A stretch of 64,000 bases of DNA from Acetobacter nitrogenifigens DSM 23921 = NBRC 105050 (GCF_000429165.1 NZ_AUBI01000001.1:248001-312000), one strand, 5' to 3'. Positions 17,190-27,257 are shown, counted from the stretch's first letter. A program made the numbers and translations. The notes: a model not told the origin generated them from the letters alone.

Positions 17190-18110
17190 CTGTTCGCCTT
17201 TTCCCGCCGCAGTTCCGCCCTCGCGGCAGCGCTTCTCGTTCTGGTGTCCATCTCACCGTCAATGGCGCGTCCGGGCGGCGGCGGATCAATGGGAAGTCGA
17301 GGCGGCAGGACCTGGTCCGCGCCCGCGCCGACCCGCACGGCGCCGTCGGGGGCCATGCCTATGGACCGCACCATTGCGCCTCCCGCCTCCCCCGGTTCCG
17401 CCATTCCTGGCTACGGCGCGCCCTACAGGAGCGGCGCGTCCTCAATGATGGGCATGCGACACCCGTTTCTGCGCGCTTTTGCGGGCGGGATGCTCGGCGC
17501 AGGGTTGTTCGGTCTGATCACAGGCCACGGTTTCTTCGGTGGAATCCACGGCCTTTTCAGCTTTATCTGGTTTCTCCTCCAGATCGCCGTAATAGCGCTC
17601 ATCGTGCGCTGGCTGTTCAGGAAGTTTGTCAGTCGTCGTGCTTCGGCGCCGTCCCCTTTCGGCGCCTCCCCCTTCTCAGCGACCAGGAACGGTGGCAGCG
17701 CGCCTCTCCAGATAAGCTCCGAGGATTATCAGGCCTTCCAAAGACTGCTGCTCAACATTCAATCTGCGTGGAGTCAGCAGAATATTCGTGCGCTGCAAGG
17801 TATGGCGACGCCCGAAATGGTTGGGTATTTCAACGAGCAACTCAGCGGACTGACCAGCCGTGGCGAGCGCAATATCGTCTCTGACGTCCAATTCATTCAG
17901 GGCGATCTGGCCGAAGCATGGTCGGAAAACGGGTACGATTACGCCACCGTAGCGATGCGCTACAGCCTGATCGATCTTACGACGGATATGACCGGACGTG
18001 TAGTCGAAGGCAGTTCGACTGAACCGGTGACGTTGACCGAACTCTGGACATTCATTCGACCGTCACGCGGCGGCGCATGGCTTCTGTCGGCGATTCAACA
18101 AACACGGTAA
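17190..18110 (+). CDS. Tim44-like domain membrane protein, probable CTG start
   Basis: About 306 residues. The only ATG/GTG start with good length (GTG at 17244) cuts into a signal peptide. Reading from CTG at 17190 gives LFAFSRRSSALAAALLVLVS then ISPSMA before the mature RPGGGGS, and GAGGAG lies exactly 7 bases upstream. A stop codon at 17169 excludes longer forms. A Gly/Ser/Pro-rich linker follows, then hydrophobic segments (AFAGGMLGAGLFGLITGHGFFGG, LFSFIWFLLQIAVIALIVRWLF). The C-terminal Tim44/TIM44-like domain (YQAFQRLLLNIQSAWSQQNIRALQGMATPEM to the WTFIRP end) resembles the mitochondrial import motor lipid-binding domain. Bacterial roles are poorly known. Confidence 0.8.
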   Translation: MFAFSRRSSALAAALLVLVSISPSMARPGGGGSMGSRGGRTWSAPAPTRTAPSGAMPMDRTIAPPASPGSAIPGYGAPYRSGASSMMGMRHPFLRAFAGGMLGAGLFGLITGHGFFGGIHGLFSFIWFLLQIAVIALIVRWLFRKFVSRRASAPSPFGASPFSATRNGGSAPLQISSEDYQAFQRLLLNIQSAWSQQNIRALQGMATPEMVGYFNEQLSGLTSRGERNIVSDVQFIQGDLAEAWSENGYDYATVAMRYSLIDLTTDMTGRVVEGSSTEPVTLTELWTFIRPSRGGAWLLSAIQQTR

Positions 18111-18121
18111 TTTTTTGCACT

Positions 18122-18149
18122 TATCCTGCCACCCACAATTGGCAGGATA
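18122..18149 (+). terminator. Hairpin after the Tim44-like gene
   Basis: A 10-base perfect inverted repeat (TATCCTGCCA / TGGCAGGATA) with an 8-base loop starts 11 bases after the stop. A short T-rich patch (AGTTGTT) follows. Probable intrinsic terminator. Confidence 0.65.
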
Positions 18150-18507
18150 GTTGTTAAAGTTCGGCGCGCCTTATCTCTTCAGACTCTGGCGGCCTTACAT
18201 CTATCTGCAGCGATAGCTTGCCGCTTAAGGTCCCTGATTGCGGGGCTGCGGCGATCCTGCAAGCTGTCGTCGCTCACTGCTTCAATAGTTTTCGTTTTGA
18301 ACATTTGAAGACCACAATGCATCGGAAGATAAAGCTTTCGGGTGCGAACTCCAGGCGTAGACGGTCACGCGTTTTATCTTCCCGGACGTCCCGTCTCTGA
18401 TAAGAGATTTTACTCAGAAAAACTCCTACGTTCAGTTCACCGCGCCATGTCACGCCAACATGTATTCCGCTTTCCGCGCGGGCATATCCAGATCCTTGCC
18501 TTGAAAA
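18150..18507. other. Intergenic stretch without a supported gene
   Basis: About 360 bases between two converging genes. It holds only a 60-residue plus-strand frame with no family resemblance or good ribosome-binding site. No tRNA, repeat or second terminator was recognised. Confidence 0.5.
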
Positions 18508-19005
18508 TTATCTACGCCCTAATTCCGACTTGGCGCCCCCGACTTCCGAAGGCGGAGGATCATGGTCCCACTCGTCAGCAATTTCTTTGAGACGGCGGGT
18601 AATTTCATTTTTTTCTTTATTGAAACTGTATTGCTTCGATAGCTTGGCGACGAGCAGAGCCGCTTCCAGAACGAACCACCCCAATCCGGCAGACAACCAC
18701 GCTGTAATTGGCACAACAGGGTCCGTCAAAAGACGAAGCGCCGTGTCGACCGATCCCTCTGAAAGCCATAATTGGTACATGGGACTGATTGCCGCCGCGA
18801 ATTCATACGGCAACATCATCCTCACGAGCGCCTGATTCTGCGATCGATCAAAAAAATACGCTACAATCAGAGGAAGAAACAAAACCACCGCCAGGAGTAA
18901 ATAGCCCGGCAGCCATGCGAGCGCCGCGCCGCAGGCCAATCCATGGACCCATTTCATGGAGTGCCCCATCCGGGCCGCAACGGTCACGATATAACTTCCA
19001 GACAC
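18508..19005 (-). CDS. Small membrane protein linked to the pseudokinase
   Basis: 165 residues. Hydrophobic segments lie at WLPGYLLLAVVLFLPLIVAYFF (about 30-51) and TAWLSAGLGWFVLEAALLV (about 100-118). They are followed by a charged cytoplasmic C-terminal helix (YSFNKEKNEITRRLKEIADEWDHD). No family is recognised. It starts 22 bases inside the end of the upstream pseudokinase gene, so the two are almost certainly translated together and may form one membrane-associated module. Confidence 0.7.
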   Translation of the reverse strand: MSGSYIVTVAARMGHSMKWVHGLACGAALAWLPGYLLLAVVLFLPLIVAYFFDRSQNQALVRMMLPYEFAAAISPMYQLWLSEGSVDTALRLLTDPVVPITAWLSAGLGWFVLEAALLVAKLSKQYSFNKEKNEITRRLKEIADEWDHDPPPSEVGGAKSELGRR

Positions 19006-20972
19006 AGCGATCCAATAGCTGCCAGAGCGCCCAGCGCCGTCGCCACCTGCAGCATTTCCGCGCGAAGTGTCGGAGACACATCAGGCAGTTTTTTTCCCAA
19101 TGCGATCTGCTCCTGCGTCAAGCGACGCATTTCGTTTTGAGCGACGAGCCAGTCCGAGCGATCTTTCGCGACCGAGCGCGGATCCACAACAACCTCCGCC
19201 ATACGCGCAAGATCTCCGCTTTCCGCAGCAGCAGCCAGTTCCTCCCCACGCCGGGTTCGCGTGGTCCGATTGCGCCACAACTTCAGAGATGGCGTCAGAT
19301 GCGGGAGAATTTTTCGTGCAACCCCTAAAAGAGGCCCGGTCTGGTATCTCGACTGCATCTGAGCGAGAAGAGCCAAATCCTTCAACCAAGGCAAATAGCC
19401 ATCGCCGCTTTCGTTCCCGAACTGCTCAATCAGGCCGCTACGATCTCCCCGGGCCAAAAGGAAGGCGGTCATCTGGCGATCAAGAAGCCCTCTCGTCCCA
19501 GACGTCGTCGGTGTGAATTCACCATTTAACCATTGCAAGAGCGCCCACGCGGCCGACAGTCGCTTTCCTGCGCAATCCGGCGATAGACAGGACTGACCGG
19601 GATTGAGCAAATAAGTCAGCCTGCCAATATCGGCCACTCGCTCCACGCGCCCATTGTGCAGGGCTGCGTGCACAGTCTGCGCGGCAATATTTTGGCCCGT
19701 AATCGAAGTCGCTTGCGCAAAGCGCAATAGGCCACCTGCCTGAGCCGCCTCCAGTATCAGTCTCGGAAATTCAGGGCCGGCCTGCACACCACCGGACATG
19801 AGTGAAGCAGTTGCAATCATGCCGATGGCGTCTATCCAAAACCATTCACCTTGCCAGTGCAGCGGCAAGCTCGGATCAAGAACCGCGATGATCTCCATCA
19901 AGACAGAAGGCGACGGGGCGGCATCCTCCGTCATCGTCAGTTCCTTGCCTATCGCGGTCATCCGAGCGGCAACCGCCGTCAACCCGAGTTCATGCGTCAA
20001 CCAGCGCTCAATCACACCGCGCCGCACGAGATTGGCTAGCGCGATAGGATTCCGAGCGCCATGCCACGCCAACGCGCGGGTCGTTCGCACCTGCGCCGAC
20101 CCCACACGAATTGGGGCGTCTGCTGAAACCTGCTTTCGTGCTGTGAAAGCTTTCCGTTCAGAAACATTCAATAAATCCGCTGGCGCCGGACGGGCGTCCG
20201 GGTCATCCGCCAGCATCGCGGCCAGCAGCCCGGCGACTTCGGGCGAAAGAGAAAGATGACCGGCAAGGACGTCGAAGCTTCCTCGAAGAATACGCTCTTC
20301 TATATTGGTGTCTGGGTGCGTCGGAGACTGAAGGCCGCTGCCTCCCCCGAGCAACCAGACCGAAAGAGCGCCCAGTGAAAATACGTCATCCGCGATCGTG
20401 CCCGCCCCACGTGCAGCCGGAGAACATAGCAAAGATGACAGTGGCTCGAATTGGCCTGGCTGAAGGAATGCAGGGGGAGCGGCGAGGCCAGGTCCCAGCT
20501 TTACGGGCGCCCGCCCCCCTGGGTCGAAGACGTTATCAGGCCGAATTGCCCGGTGCGTTATTCCCGCAGCGTTATATGCATGAAGAACCGCGGCGATGGG
20601 CTGTATCACCCGTTCGAGAAGCGCGCTTTCCGACCAGCCCGTGTTCTGCGAAAGCGGCGCCCCGTTCGGTGCGTCGCAAATTATCCAGATCGAACCGCTG
20701 GCTTCATCCACTGCATGGGCCGCGAGAAGATGGGGCGAGCGGACGCGCGCCATCTGTGACGCTTCGGCGCGGGCTGGCTGAAAGGCCGGTGGAGCGAGCG
20801 CGACAAGGGTCGCCTGTGCGGAAAGTGCATCTTTGACCGCATAAGCCGGACACCCGGCCAGATCGGGCAGACGCCGAGTGGCGTCGATCACATAGCGATC
20901 TTCAACTGTGATGCGATCGGAATCGGCGCTACGGCCGTCGCCTGTATCTGGGCTAAAGTCGTCCTCCGCCAT
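18984..20972 (-). CDS. Protein-kinase-like pseudokinase
   Basis: 662 residues. Residues about 25-290 follow the Ser/Thr kinase fold order: a hinge-like GSIWIICDAPNGAPL, then ITHRAIRPDNVF where kinases have HRDLKPEN, KLGPGL where they have DFG, ADDVFSLGALSVWLLGG as in kinase helix F, and ADDPDARPAPADLL at the end. The catalytic Asp of HRD is Ala, the DFG Asp is absent, and the VAIK lysine position reads TLVAL. It should not phosphorylate in the usual way. The remaining 370 residues are helical, ending in a hydrophobic segment (VATALGALAAIGSLCLEV). It overlaps the membrane-protein gene downstream. Related proteins of acetic acid bacteria are uncharacterised as far as I know. Confidence 0.7.
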   Translation of the reverse strand: MAEDDFSPDTGDGRSADSDRITVEDRYVIDATRRLPDLAGCPAYAVKDALSAQATLVALAPPAFQPARAEASQMARVRSPHLLAAHAVDEASGSIWIICDAPNGAPLSQNTGWSESALLERVIQPIAAVLHAYNAAGITHRAIRPDNVFDPGGRAPVKLGPGLAAPPAFLQPGQFEPLSSLLCSPAARGAGTIADDVFSLGALSVWLLGGGSGLQSPTHPDTNIEERILRGSFDVLAGHLSLSPEVAGLLAAMLADDPDARPAPADLLNVSERKAFTARKQVSADAPIRVGSAQVRTTRALAWHGARNPIALANLVRRGVIERWLTHELGLTAVAARMTAIGKELTMTEDAAPSPSVLMEIIAVLDPSLPLHWQGEWFWIDAIGMIATASLMSGGVQAGPEFPRLILEAAQAGGLLRFAQATSITGQNIAAQTVHAALHNGRVERVADIGRLTYLLNPGQSCLSPDCAGKRLSAAWALLQWLNGEFTPTTSGTRGLLDRQMTAFLLARGDRSGLIEQFGNESGDGYLPWLKDLALLAQMQSRYQTGPLLGVARKILPHLTPSLKLWRNRTTRTRRGEELAAAAESGDLARMAEVVVDPRSVAKDRSDWLVAQNEMRRLTQEQIALGKKLPDVSPTLRAEMLQVATALGALAAIGSLCLEVIS

Positions 20973-21076
20973 ACTGCCCTTCGCGTCTTTAACAACGCGA
21001 TGGACTGTAAGGCGGCGATCTTAACAGAGTGCTTATGCTACGGAGCAAACGCCGCAACGTTCACCCGGGCATTACT

Positions 21077-22366
21077 TCATGCGTCAAACGGGTCGCGCAC
21101 CAGAATCGTGTCGTCGCGCTCGGGACTGGTCGAGAGCAACGTCACCGGAGCCTCGACCAGCTCCTCAATACGACGAACATATTTCACAGCCTGCGCCGGA
21201 AGATCCACCCAGCTCCGGGCGCCCTTCGTCGAACCAGCCCACCCCTCGATCGTCTCATAGACAGGCTTTATGCGCGTCTGCGCTGCTGAGCCGGGCGGGA
21301 AACGGTTAATGACCTCGCCGTCCAGTTCATAGCCGACGCAAACACGAATTTCTTCCAGCCCGTCCAACACGTCCAGCTTTGTCAGGGCAAGGCCGCCGAC
21401 CCCGCCAACGCGAACAGCATGACGAACAAGCACGGCGTCGAACCAGCCGCAGCGACGCGGACGGCCTGTCACGGTGCCGAATTCATGTCCACGCTCTCCG
21501 AGCCGACGACCGATATCGTCATGCAGCTCACTCGGAAACGGCCCCTCGCCCACGCGCGTCGTATAGGCCTTGGCGATGCCAAGCACGAAACCTGCCGCAG
21601 ACGGTCCCATTCCCGAGCCCGTGCCGGCGTTCGAAGCGACCGTGTTGGAACTGGTGACGAACGGGTATGTGCCGTGATCGACGTCGAGCATGACCGCCTG
21701 AGCGCCCTCGAACAGGATCCGACGGCCAGCCTTCCGTTCGCTTTCAAGAAAATCCGCGACCGGCGCCATGAACGGCAGAACCCGAGGCGTGAGGCGCTCA
21801 AGATGTGCGATCAGATCGGCCTTTTCAAAGGTCGGGGCGCCCAGCCCTGCGAGAAGCGTGTTGTGATGCAGCAGAAGCTCGTCGAGCTTCCAGTCCAGCG
21901 TCTCAGGTTCAGCCAGATCGCAAAGCCTGATCGCGCGGCGCGCCACCTTGTCTTCGTACGCAGGGCCGATCCCGCGCCCGGTGGTGCCGATCTTGCGATC
22001 ACCACGAGCCGCCTCACGCGCACGATCGAGAGCACCATGCACGGGCAGGATCAGCGGCGCGCTCTCCGCGATCTTCAAGGTTTCCGGGGTGACGTTCAGT
22101 CCCTGCGCGGTCACCCGGTCGATCTCGGTCAGCAGCGCTTCAGGATCGACGACGACGCCGTTGCCGATGACGCCCATCTTGCCGCGCACCAGCCCCGACG
22201 GCAGCAGCGACAGCTTGTAGACCTGATCCCCGACCACCAGCGTATGGCCAGCGTTGTGACCGCCCTGGAAGCGCACGACGACATCGGCGCGGCTGGCCAG
22301 CCAATCGACGATCTTGCCTTTTCCTTCGTCACCCCACTGGGCGCCGATGACGGTGACATTGGACAT
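21077..22366 (-). CDS. purA: Adenylosuccinate synthetase
   Basis: A 429-residue GTP-dependent ligase joining IMP and aspartate in AMP synthesis. [17 protein letters not shown] holds the phosphate-loop and catalytic Asp, GGHNAGHT is the second signature, and [36 protein letters not shown] and GVGPFPSEL-type segments follow as expected. Length is normal. It is on the same strand as hisZ, 113 bases downstream of it. Confidence 0.97.
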   Translation of the reverse strand: MSNVTVIGAQWGDEGKGKIVDWLASRADVVVRFQGGHNAGHTLVVGDQVYKLSLLPSGLVRGKMGVIGNGVVVDPEALLTEIDRVTAQGLNVTPETLKIAESAPLILPVHGALDRAREAARGDRKIGTTGRGIGPAYEDKVARRAIRLCDLAEPETLDWKLDELLLHHNTLLAGLGAPTFEKADLIAHLERLTPRVLPFMAPVADFLESERKAGRRILFEGAQAVMLDVDHGTYPFVTSSNTVASNAGTGSGMGPSAAGFVLGIAKAYTTRVGEGPFPSELHDDIGRRLGERGHEFGTVTGRPRRCGWFDAVLVRHAVRVGGVGGLALTKLDVLDGLEEIRVCVGYELDGEVINRFPPGSAAQTRIKPVYETIEGWAGSTKGARSWVDLPAQAVKYVRRIEELVEAPVTLLSTSPERDDTILVRDPFDA

Positions 22367-22479
22367 GACGCAGTTTCTCCGCGATGTGCTCCCGTCCCTT
22401 CAGGGTCGGGTGGATACCGGCGTCGCCGAGGTCTGGAGAGACGCCGACGATAAGCCGCAACAGGGTTGAATGAAAGGGA

Positions 22480-23628
22480 TCAGGCGATCGGCAACAGGTT
22501 ACCGTCTCGCGCGACATAAGAACAGGACAGACGCCGGGCCTCTTCTTCCGGGCGGTCGTGGGGCTCAAGAGCCGCTACAGTCACCCGCCCGCCTTCTCGC
22601 ACTGCCTGCGCGAAGGCGGAATCCGTTCCAAAAGGAAGATAGACACGATCAGGCCTCGCCCTGCGCGGCGCTGCGCGAAATAGCGCCCCCGGACGAAAGG
22701 TCAGACCGCAAGCCGGCTCATTATCGTTGCAAAGGTAACGCCCGCCGCGCCCCAACTCCTCGCGCGAACCGGCTGCATACACCGTGACGCAAACGCCGGT
22801 GTGGTATTTCCACCCGCGAAACTCCACGGGATCCACCGTCAGGCGCAGCTCCGGCGATCGCACGCGAACGGCTTCAACGGACGCTTTCAGACGCTCGCTG
22901 TAAGCCCGCGCCGTCGCAGGCAACGACGCTGCGTCCAGAGCGGCAAGCGCCTGATCGGCTTCCCCTGCTGCGCTGAGCAGGGCGATGAGCGTGTCGGCGG
23001 CCGATCCCGCGTAACGCGCCACGGCGGCCGCATCCTTGCGATCAAGCGCATGCATCAGCGTCGTCCGCGTCGCCGCGCTCAACCCAAGTCCGTCGATCAG
23101 CGACGGAACGAGAAGCGGCATCGTAAGGTCGAAAGAGACGCCCGGCACGCCAAGTCGGGCAAGCGCCTCAGCCGCCACGCTGACGACCTCTGCATCGGCC
23201 GCCGGGCTGTCCGGACCGATCAACTCGATCCCGGCCTGCCCGATCTGGCGCTCGCTCTGTCCCGCCACGCCGCCGCCGACAACCACCGTCTGCCCGGCGT
23301 AAGAAAGGCGAAGCGGGCGCGGAGCGCCATCGAGACGGGTGGCCGCGATGCGGGCGATCTGCGGGGTAATGTCCGGTCGGAGCGCCATCATGCGCCGCGT
23401 ATCCGGGTCCATCAGGCGAAACGCCTGATCAGCCACGGCGGCGCCTGAGGCGGTCAGAAGGGAGTCTTCGAACTCCAGCAAAGGCGGCGCAACCCGCTCG
23501 TATCCATGCCCACCAAACACGGCGAGCAGAATCTCCGTGCCCTCTGCTTCCGCTTCGGCGTCAGGAGGCAGGAGATCGACGAACCCGGCGGGGAGCAGCG
23601 CCGGGGATAGGGGCGGATCGAACGTCAT
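22480..23628 (-). CDS. hisZ: ATP phosphoribosyltransferase regulatory subunit
   Basis: A 382-residue class-II aminoacyl-tRNA-synthetase-like protein without tRNA charging activity. It forms the octamer with short-form HisG for the first step of histidine synthesis. LPAGFVDLLPPDAEAE, YERVAPPLLEFEDSLL, FRLMDPDTRRMMALRPDITPQIARIAATRL and FRGWKYHTGVCVTVYAAG match HisZ, whereas true HisRS has longer motif 2/3 regions. No hisG lies in this window. In several proteobacteria hisZ precedes purA, as here. Confidence 0.93.
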   Translation of the reverse strand: MTFDPPLSPALLPAGFVDLLPPDAEAEAEGTEILLAVFGGHGYERVAPPLLEFEDSLLTASGAAVADQAFRLMDPDTRRMMALRPDITPQIARIAATRLDGAPRPLRLSYAGQTVVVGGGVAGQSERQIGQAGIELIGPDSPAADAEVVSVAAEALARLGVPGVSFDLTMPLLVPSLIDGLGLSAATRTTLMHALDRKDAAAVARYAGSAADTLIALLSAAGEADQALAALDAASLPATARAYSERLKASVEAVRVRSPELRLTVDPVEFRGWKYHTGVCVTVYAAGSREELGRGGRYLCNDNEPACGLTFRPGALFRAAPRRARPDRVYLPFGTDSAFAQAVREGGRVTVAALEPHDRPEEEARRLSCSYVARDGNLLPIA

Positions 23629-23717
23629 GCCGGGGTCATATCACCGCATCAGGAAAACGTCATGCCCGAGGCGCGCCCGACCAGGATGATATGGCGGGCG
23701 GCAGCGGGCAGTGGGGC

Positions 23718-26180
23718 TCAGGAGCGAAGCGTCGCGCCCGTCGCCTTGGCGACCGCAGCAACGATCCGGGCCGCGACAGCCTCGATCTCCGCATCGGTCA
23801 GGCTCGCATCACGCGGCTGAAGCGTCACTTCGACGCCAACCGATTTCGATCCTTCCTGCACTTTCGGCCCTTCATAGACGTCGAAAAGCGACACGCCCAC
23901 GATCAGGTTCCGCTCTGCACCTCGCACGGCGCGCAGAACGCTCTCCACCGCCGTCTCCTTGTCGGCAAGGAAAGCGAAATCACGACGGACGGGCTGGAGC
24001 GGCGACAACGCCGGAGCGTTTTTGCGGCGACGCTTCGGATCGGCGATGCGATCGAGGAAAACCTCACAGGCCGTGACGGGGAAGTCGACGCCCGCCTCTT
24101 TCAGCACCGACGGATGCAACTCGCCGAACCAGGCGAGCACAGCCTTCGGACCAAGGCGAAGCGCGCCGGAACGACCCGGATGATAATAGGACGGCGCATC
24201 GGCCGTCGTCGTCAGCGCTTCCGCCGCCACACCGAGCGAGAGAGCAAGATCGATAGCATCCGCCTTGGCCTCAGCGAAAGTCATCGGCAAGCCGCCGCCG
24301 CCGGGCGCGCGAGGCGTACGGCCAGCACGCAACGCAGCCGCGACCGTCGCTTGCCCGCTCTCGTCGAACGCGCCGCCAATCTCGAATAGTGCGACGTCTG
24401 GCCATCCGCGAGCAGCATTACGCTTCGCCGCCGAAAGAAGTCCGGGCAGCGGAGACGGCCGCATCTGGTCCAGATCCGCCGCAATCGGGTTGAGCAGGCG
24501 CAGGCTTTCAGGCGCGCCGCCAAAACGCAGCGCCTCTTCGTGCGAGATGAAGGAAAACCCGATGGTCTCCATCAACCCGCGCGACGCGAGAACGCGGCGA
24601 GCGCGCGCCACACGGCCCAGAGCAGGGCTTATCGCTGCAGCAGGCACTGGCGAGAGCGCTGGCAACGCGACCGGTGCGACGTTTTCCAGCCCTTTAATAC
24701 GCAGGATTTCCTCGATCAGGTCGCATTCCGGCTCAATCGCTGCCACTTTGGCGACAAGCTCCGCCTGTCGTTCCGCTGAAAGGCCCGGATCGGGATCCAG
24801 CAGAACCGGCTGCGCCACGTCGTTGCGCCAAGAGGGAACTGCGACCGTCACGCTGTCCTCATCGCGCCGCAACGTCTCGAACCCCAGATGCCCAAGGATC
24901 GTCACGCACTCATCAGGCGGCACGGCGAGGCCGCCGAGTTCGGCGACGCGCCTGAACCGCAAGCTGGCCTCTCGCCGCCACTCGGGCTGAGTACCCGCCG
25001 ATACGACCTCGCTCGCCTCGCCGCCACACAGGTCAATGACAAGGCGCGTCGCCGCTTCCAGCGCCGCGACCGGCAGCGCCTGATCGACGCCACGTTCGAA
25101 GCGGTGACGGGCGTCGGAGTGGATTCCTAGCCGCCGTCCGCTCAGTGCAATTTTCACAGGATCGAAGATAGCGCATTCGATGAAGACGTCGGTGGTGGCG
25201 TCGGTCACTTCCGTCGCCTCTCCGCCCATGATGCCCGCGATGGACTGAACGCCAGCGCCATCGGCGATCACGCAGTCATCGGAGTTCACGATATAGTCGC
25301 GTCCATCAAGCGCGCGGATCGTTTCTCCACCGCCCCGGCAAACCGTCAGCACGCCGCCCTTGATGCGGTTCACGTCGAAGACATGCAACGGCCGACCGAG
25401 GTCGATCGACAGCAAATTCGTGACGTCCACCAGACGCGAAATGGATCGCAGGCCGATCGCCTCAAGCTTCTCGCGCAGCCAATCCGGGCTGGGACCATTT
25501 TTGACGCCACGAACGGTTCGCCCCAGCACCCACGGGCAGGCTTCGGGGTAGCTGATCGCCCATTCGACGGGAGACGCGAAAACGCCCTCAACCGTCTCTG
25601 CGAGAAACGTCTTGAGTGTCCCGACGCCAGCCGCGGCGAGATCCCGGGCGACGCCATGGACGGAGAGCGCGTCGCCACGGTTTGGCGTCACGGCGATCTC
25701 AATCACTGTGTCGTCCAGGTTGGCAAAATCCGCATAGGACTGGCCCGGCAGCGTATCCGCAGGCAGTTCCGCGATGCCGTCCGTGTCCTCGCCCAGACCA
25801 AGCTCCCGAAGCGAACACAGCATGCCGTTGCTGGTCTCGCCGCGAATTTTGCCAGCCTTGATGGTGATGTCGAGGCCAGGGACGTAAGCGCCCGGAGGCG
25901 CGAAGATGACAGATATCCCCTCGCGCGCGTTCGGCGCGCCGCAAACGACCTGCACCTCCCCAATGCCGGGACCGGCGTCGACCTGACACACGCGAAGACG
26001 ATCCGCGTTGGGATGCTGAACGGCCTGAAGGACACGGGCCGTGCGGAACGGCGCCAAAGCCGCGCCAAGTTGCTCGACTGACTCGACCTCAAGGCCAATC
26101 CGGTTAAGCGCCAGGCAGAGCTCGTCGACAGAGGCGCGCGTGTCCAGGTGGTCGCGCAGCCATGAGAGCGTGAATTTCAT
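23718..26180 (-). CDS. pheT: Phenylalanine-tRNA ligase beta subunit
   Basis: An 820-residue subunit of the alpha2-beta2 phenylalanyl-tRNA synthetase. The N-terminus MKFTLSWLRDHLDTRASVDEL is followed by an EMAP-type tRNA-binding domain (VQVVCGAPNAREGISVIFAPPGA). Then come the B3/B4 editing domains (RPLHVFDVNRIKG), B5 (GRRLGIHSDARHRFERGVD) and the C-terminal anticodon-binding ferredoxin fold (PPVRRDF-like LQPVRRDFAFL). It starts three bases after the pheS stop. Confidence 0.97.
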   Translation of the reverse strand: MKFTLSWLRDHLDTRASVDELCLALNRIGLEVESVEQLGAALAPFRTARVLQAVQHPNADRLRVCQVDAGPGIGEVQVVCGAPNAREGISVIFAPPGAYVPGLDITIKAGKIRGETSNGMLCSLRELGLGEDTDGIAELPADTLPGQSYADFANLDDTVIEIAVTPNRGDALSVHGVARDLAAAGVGTLKTFLAETVEGVFASPVEWAISYPEACPWVLGRTVRGVKNGPSPDWLREKLEAIGLRSISRLVDVTNLLSIDLGRPLHVFDVNRIKGGVLTVCRGGGETIRALDGRDYIVNSDDCVIADGAGVQSIAGIMGGEATEVTDATTDVFIECAIFDPVKIALSGRRLGIHSDARHRFERGVDQALPVAALEAATRLVIDLCGGEASEVVSAGTQPEWRREASLRFRRVAELGGLAVPPDECVTILGHLGFETLRRDEDSVTVAVPSWRNDVAQPVLLDPDPGLSAERQAELVAKVAAIEPECDLIEEILRIKGLENVAPVALPALSPVPAAAISPALGRVARARRVLASRGLMETIGFSFISHEEALRFGGAPESLRLLNPIAADLDQMRPSPLPGLLSAAKRNAARGWPDVALFEIGGAFDESGQATVAAALRAGRTPRAPGGGGLPMTFAEAKADAIDLALSLGVAAEALTTTADAPSYYHPGRSGALRLGPKAVLAWFGELHPSVLKEAGVDFPVTACEVFLDRIADPKRRRKNAPALSPLQPVRRDFAFLADKETAVESVLRAVRGAERNLIVGVSLFDVYEGPKVQEGSKSVGVEVTLQPRDASLTDAEIEAVAARIVAAVAKATGATLRS

Positions 26181-26183
26181 CGA

Positions 26184-27257
26184 TCAGAACCCCTCGTGCA
26201 GCATCGCCGGCGCCAGCGGATCGACGCCGTAATGGCGGAGCCACCGCACATCGCTTTCATAGAACGAACGAAGGTCGGGAATACCGTTCTTCAACATGGC
26301 CAGACGCTCGACCCCCATGCCAAAGGCGAATCCCTGCCACTCGCTGGGGTCGAGACCGCAATTTGCAAGAACGCGGGGATGGACCATCCCGGAACCGAGA
26401 ACTTCCAGCCAGTCTTCGCCCTCGCCGATCTCGCCGGTTGCGCGCGACCAGCCGATATCGACCTCCATCGAAGGCTCGGTGAACGGAAAATAGGACGCCC
26501 TGAAACGGACCGGCAGATTGGGCTTGCCGAAGAATACGCGCAGGAACTCGATCAGGCAGCCTTTCAGGTGCCCCAGCGTAATCTCGCGATCAATCACGAG
26601 CCCCTCGCACTGATGGAACATAGGCGAGTGCGTGGCGTCGTGATCCGCGCGGTAGGTGCGGCCGGGCGCGATGATGCGGATAGGGGGTTTCTGTCCGAGC
26701 ATCGTGCGTATCTGCACGCCCGAAGTCTGGGTACGCAGGACCCGCTCGACATTCGGGCCGCCTGGAGACGGCGGCAGATAGAACGTGTCCTGATCAGTGC
26801 GCGCGGCGTGATGCGCCGGGGTGTTGAGCGCCGAGAAATTATGCCAGTCGGTCTCGATTTCCGGCCCTTCAGCGACGGAAAACCCCATCGCGCCGAAGAT
26901 CGCGGTGATTTCTTCAATGGCGCGGCTGACGGGGTGGACGCCGCCGCGTTCGGTCAGCTCGACAGGCAGGGAGACGTCAACGCGTTCCTCCGCCAGACGC
27001 GCGTTCAGCGCTTCGGCCTCGATTTCCTGCCCACGGGCCTCGATCGCCTTGCCCAGTTCGTCGCGCAATTTGTTCAGCCGCACGCCGGCCGCTTTGCGCG
27101 CCTCCGGGTCCATACGGCCGAGTTGTTTGAGCAGTTCGGTCAACCTGCCCGACTTGCCCAGGACGCCAACGCGCACCGCGTCCCAGTCCCGGACGTTCGA
27201 AGCGGCCGAAAGCGCAGCCAGACATTCCTGACGGAGTGTGTCTACGTCGTCGCTCAT
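26184..27257 (-). CDS. pheS: Phenylalanine-tRNA ligase alpha subunit
   Basis: A 357-residue catalytic subunit. It has the N-terminal coiled coil (LNKLRDELGKAIEARGQEIEAEALNARLAEERVD), class-II motif 1 (GGVHPVSRAIEEITAIFGAMGF), motif 2 (RTYRADHDATHSPMFHQCEGLVID) and motif 3 (GMVHPRVLANCG, FGMGVERLAMLKNGI). It is first of the pheS-pheT operon. The roughly 260 bases upstream, shared with the divergent exported-protein gene, are GC-rich and contain no recognised leader peptide. Confidence 0.97.
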   Translation of the reverse strand: MSDDVDTLRQECLAALSAASNVRDWDAVRVGVLGKSGRLTELLKQLGRMDPEARKAAGVRLNKLRDELGKAIEARGQEIEAEALNARLAEERVDVSLPVELTERGGVHPVSRAIEEITAIFGAMGFSVAEGPEIETDWHNFSALNTPAHHAARTDQDTFYLPPSPGGPNVERVLRTQTSGVQIRTMLGQKPPIRIIAPGRTYRADHDATHSPMFHQCEGLVIDREITLGHLKGCLIEFLRVFFGKPNLPVRFRASYFPFTEPSMEVDIGWSRATGEIGEGEDWLEVLGSGMVHPRVLANCGLDPSEWQGFAFGMGVERLAMLKNGIPDLRSFYESDVRWLRHYGVDPLAPAMLHEGF

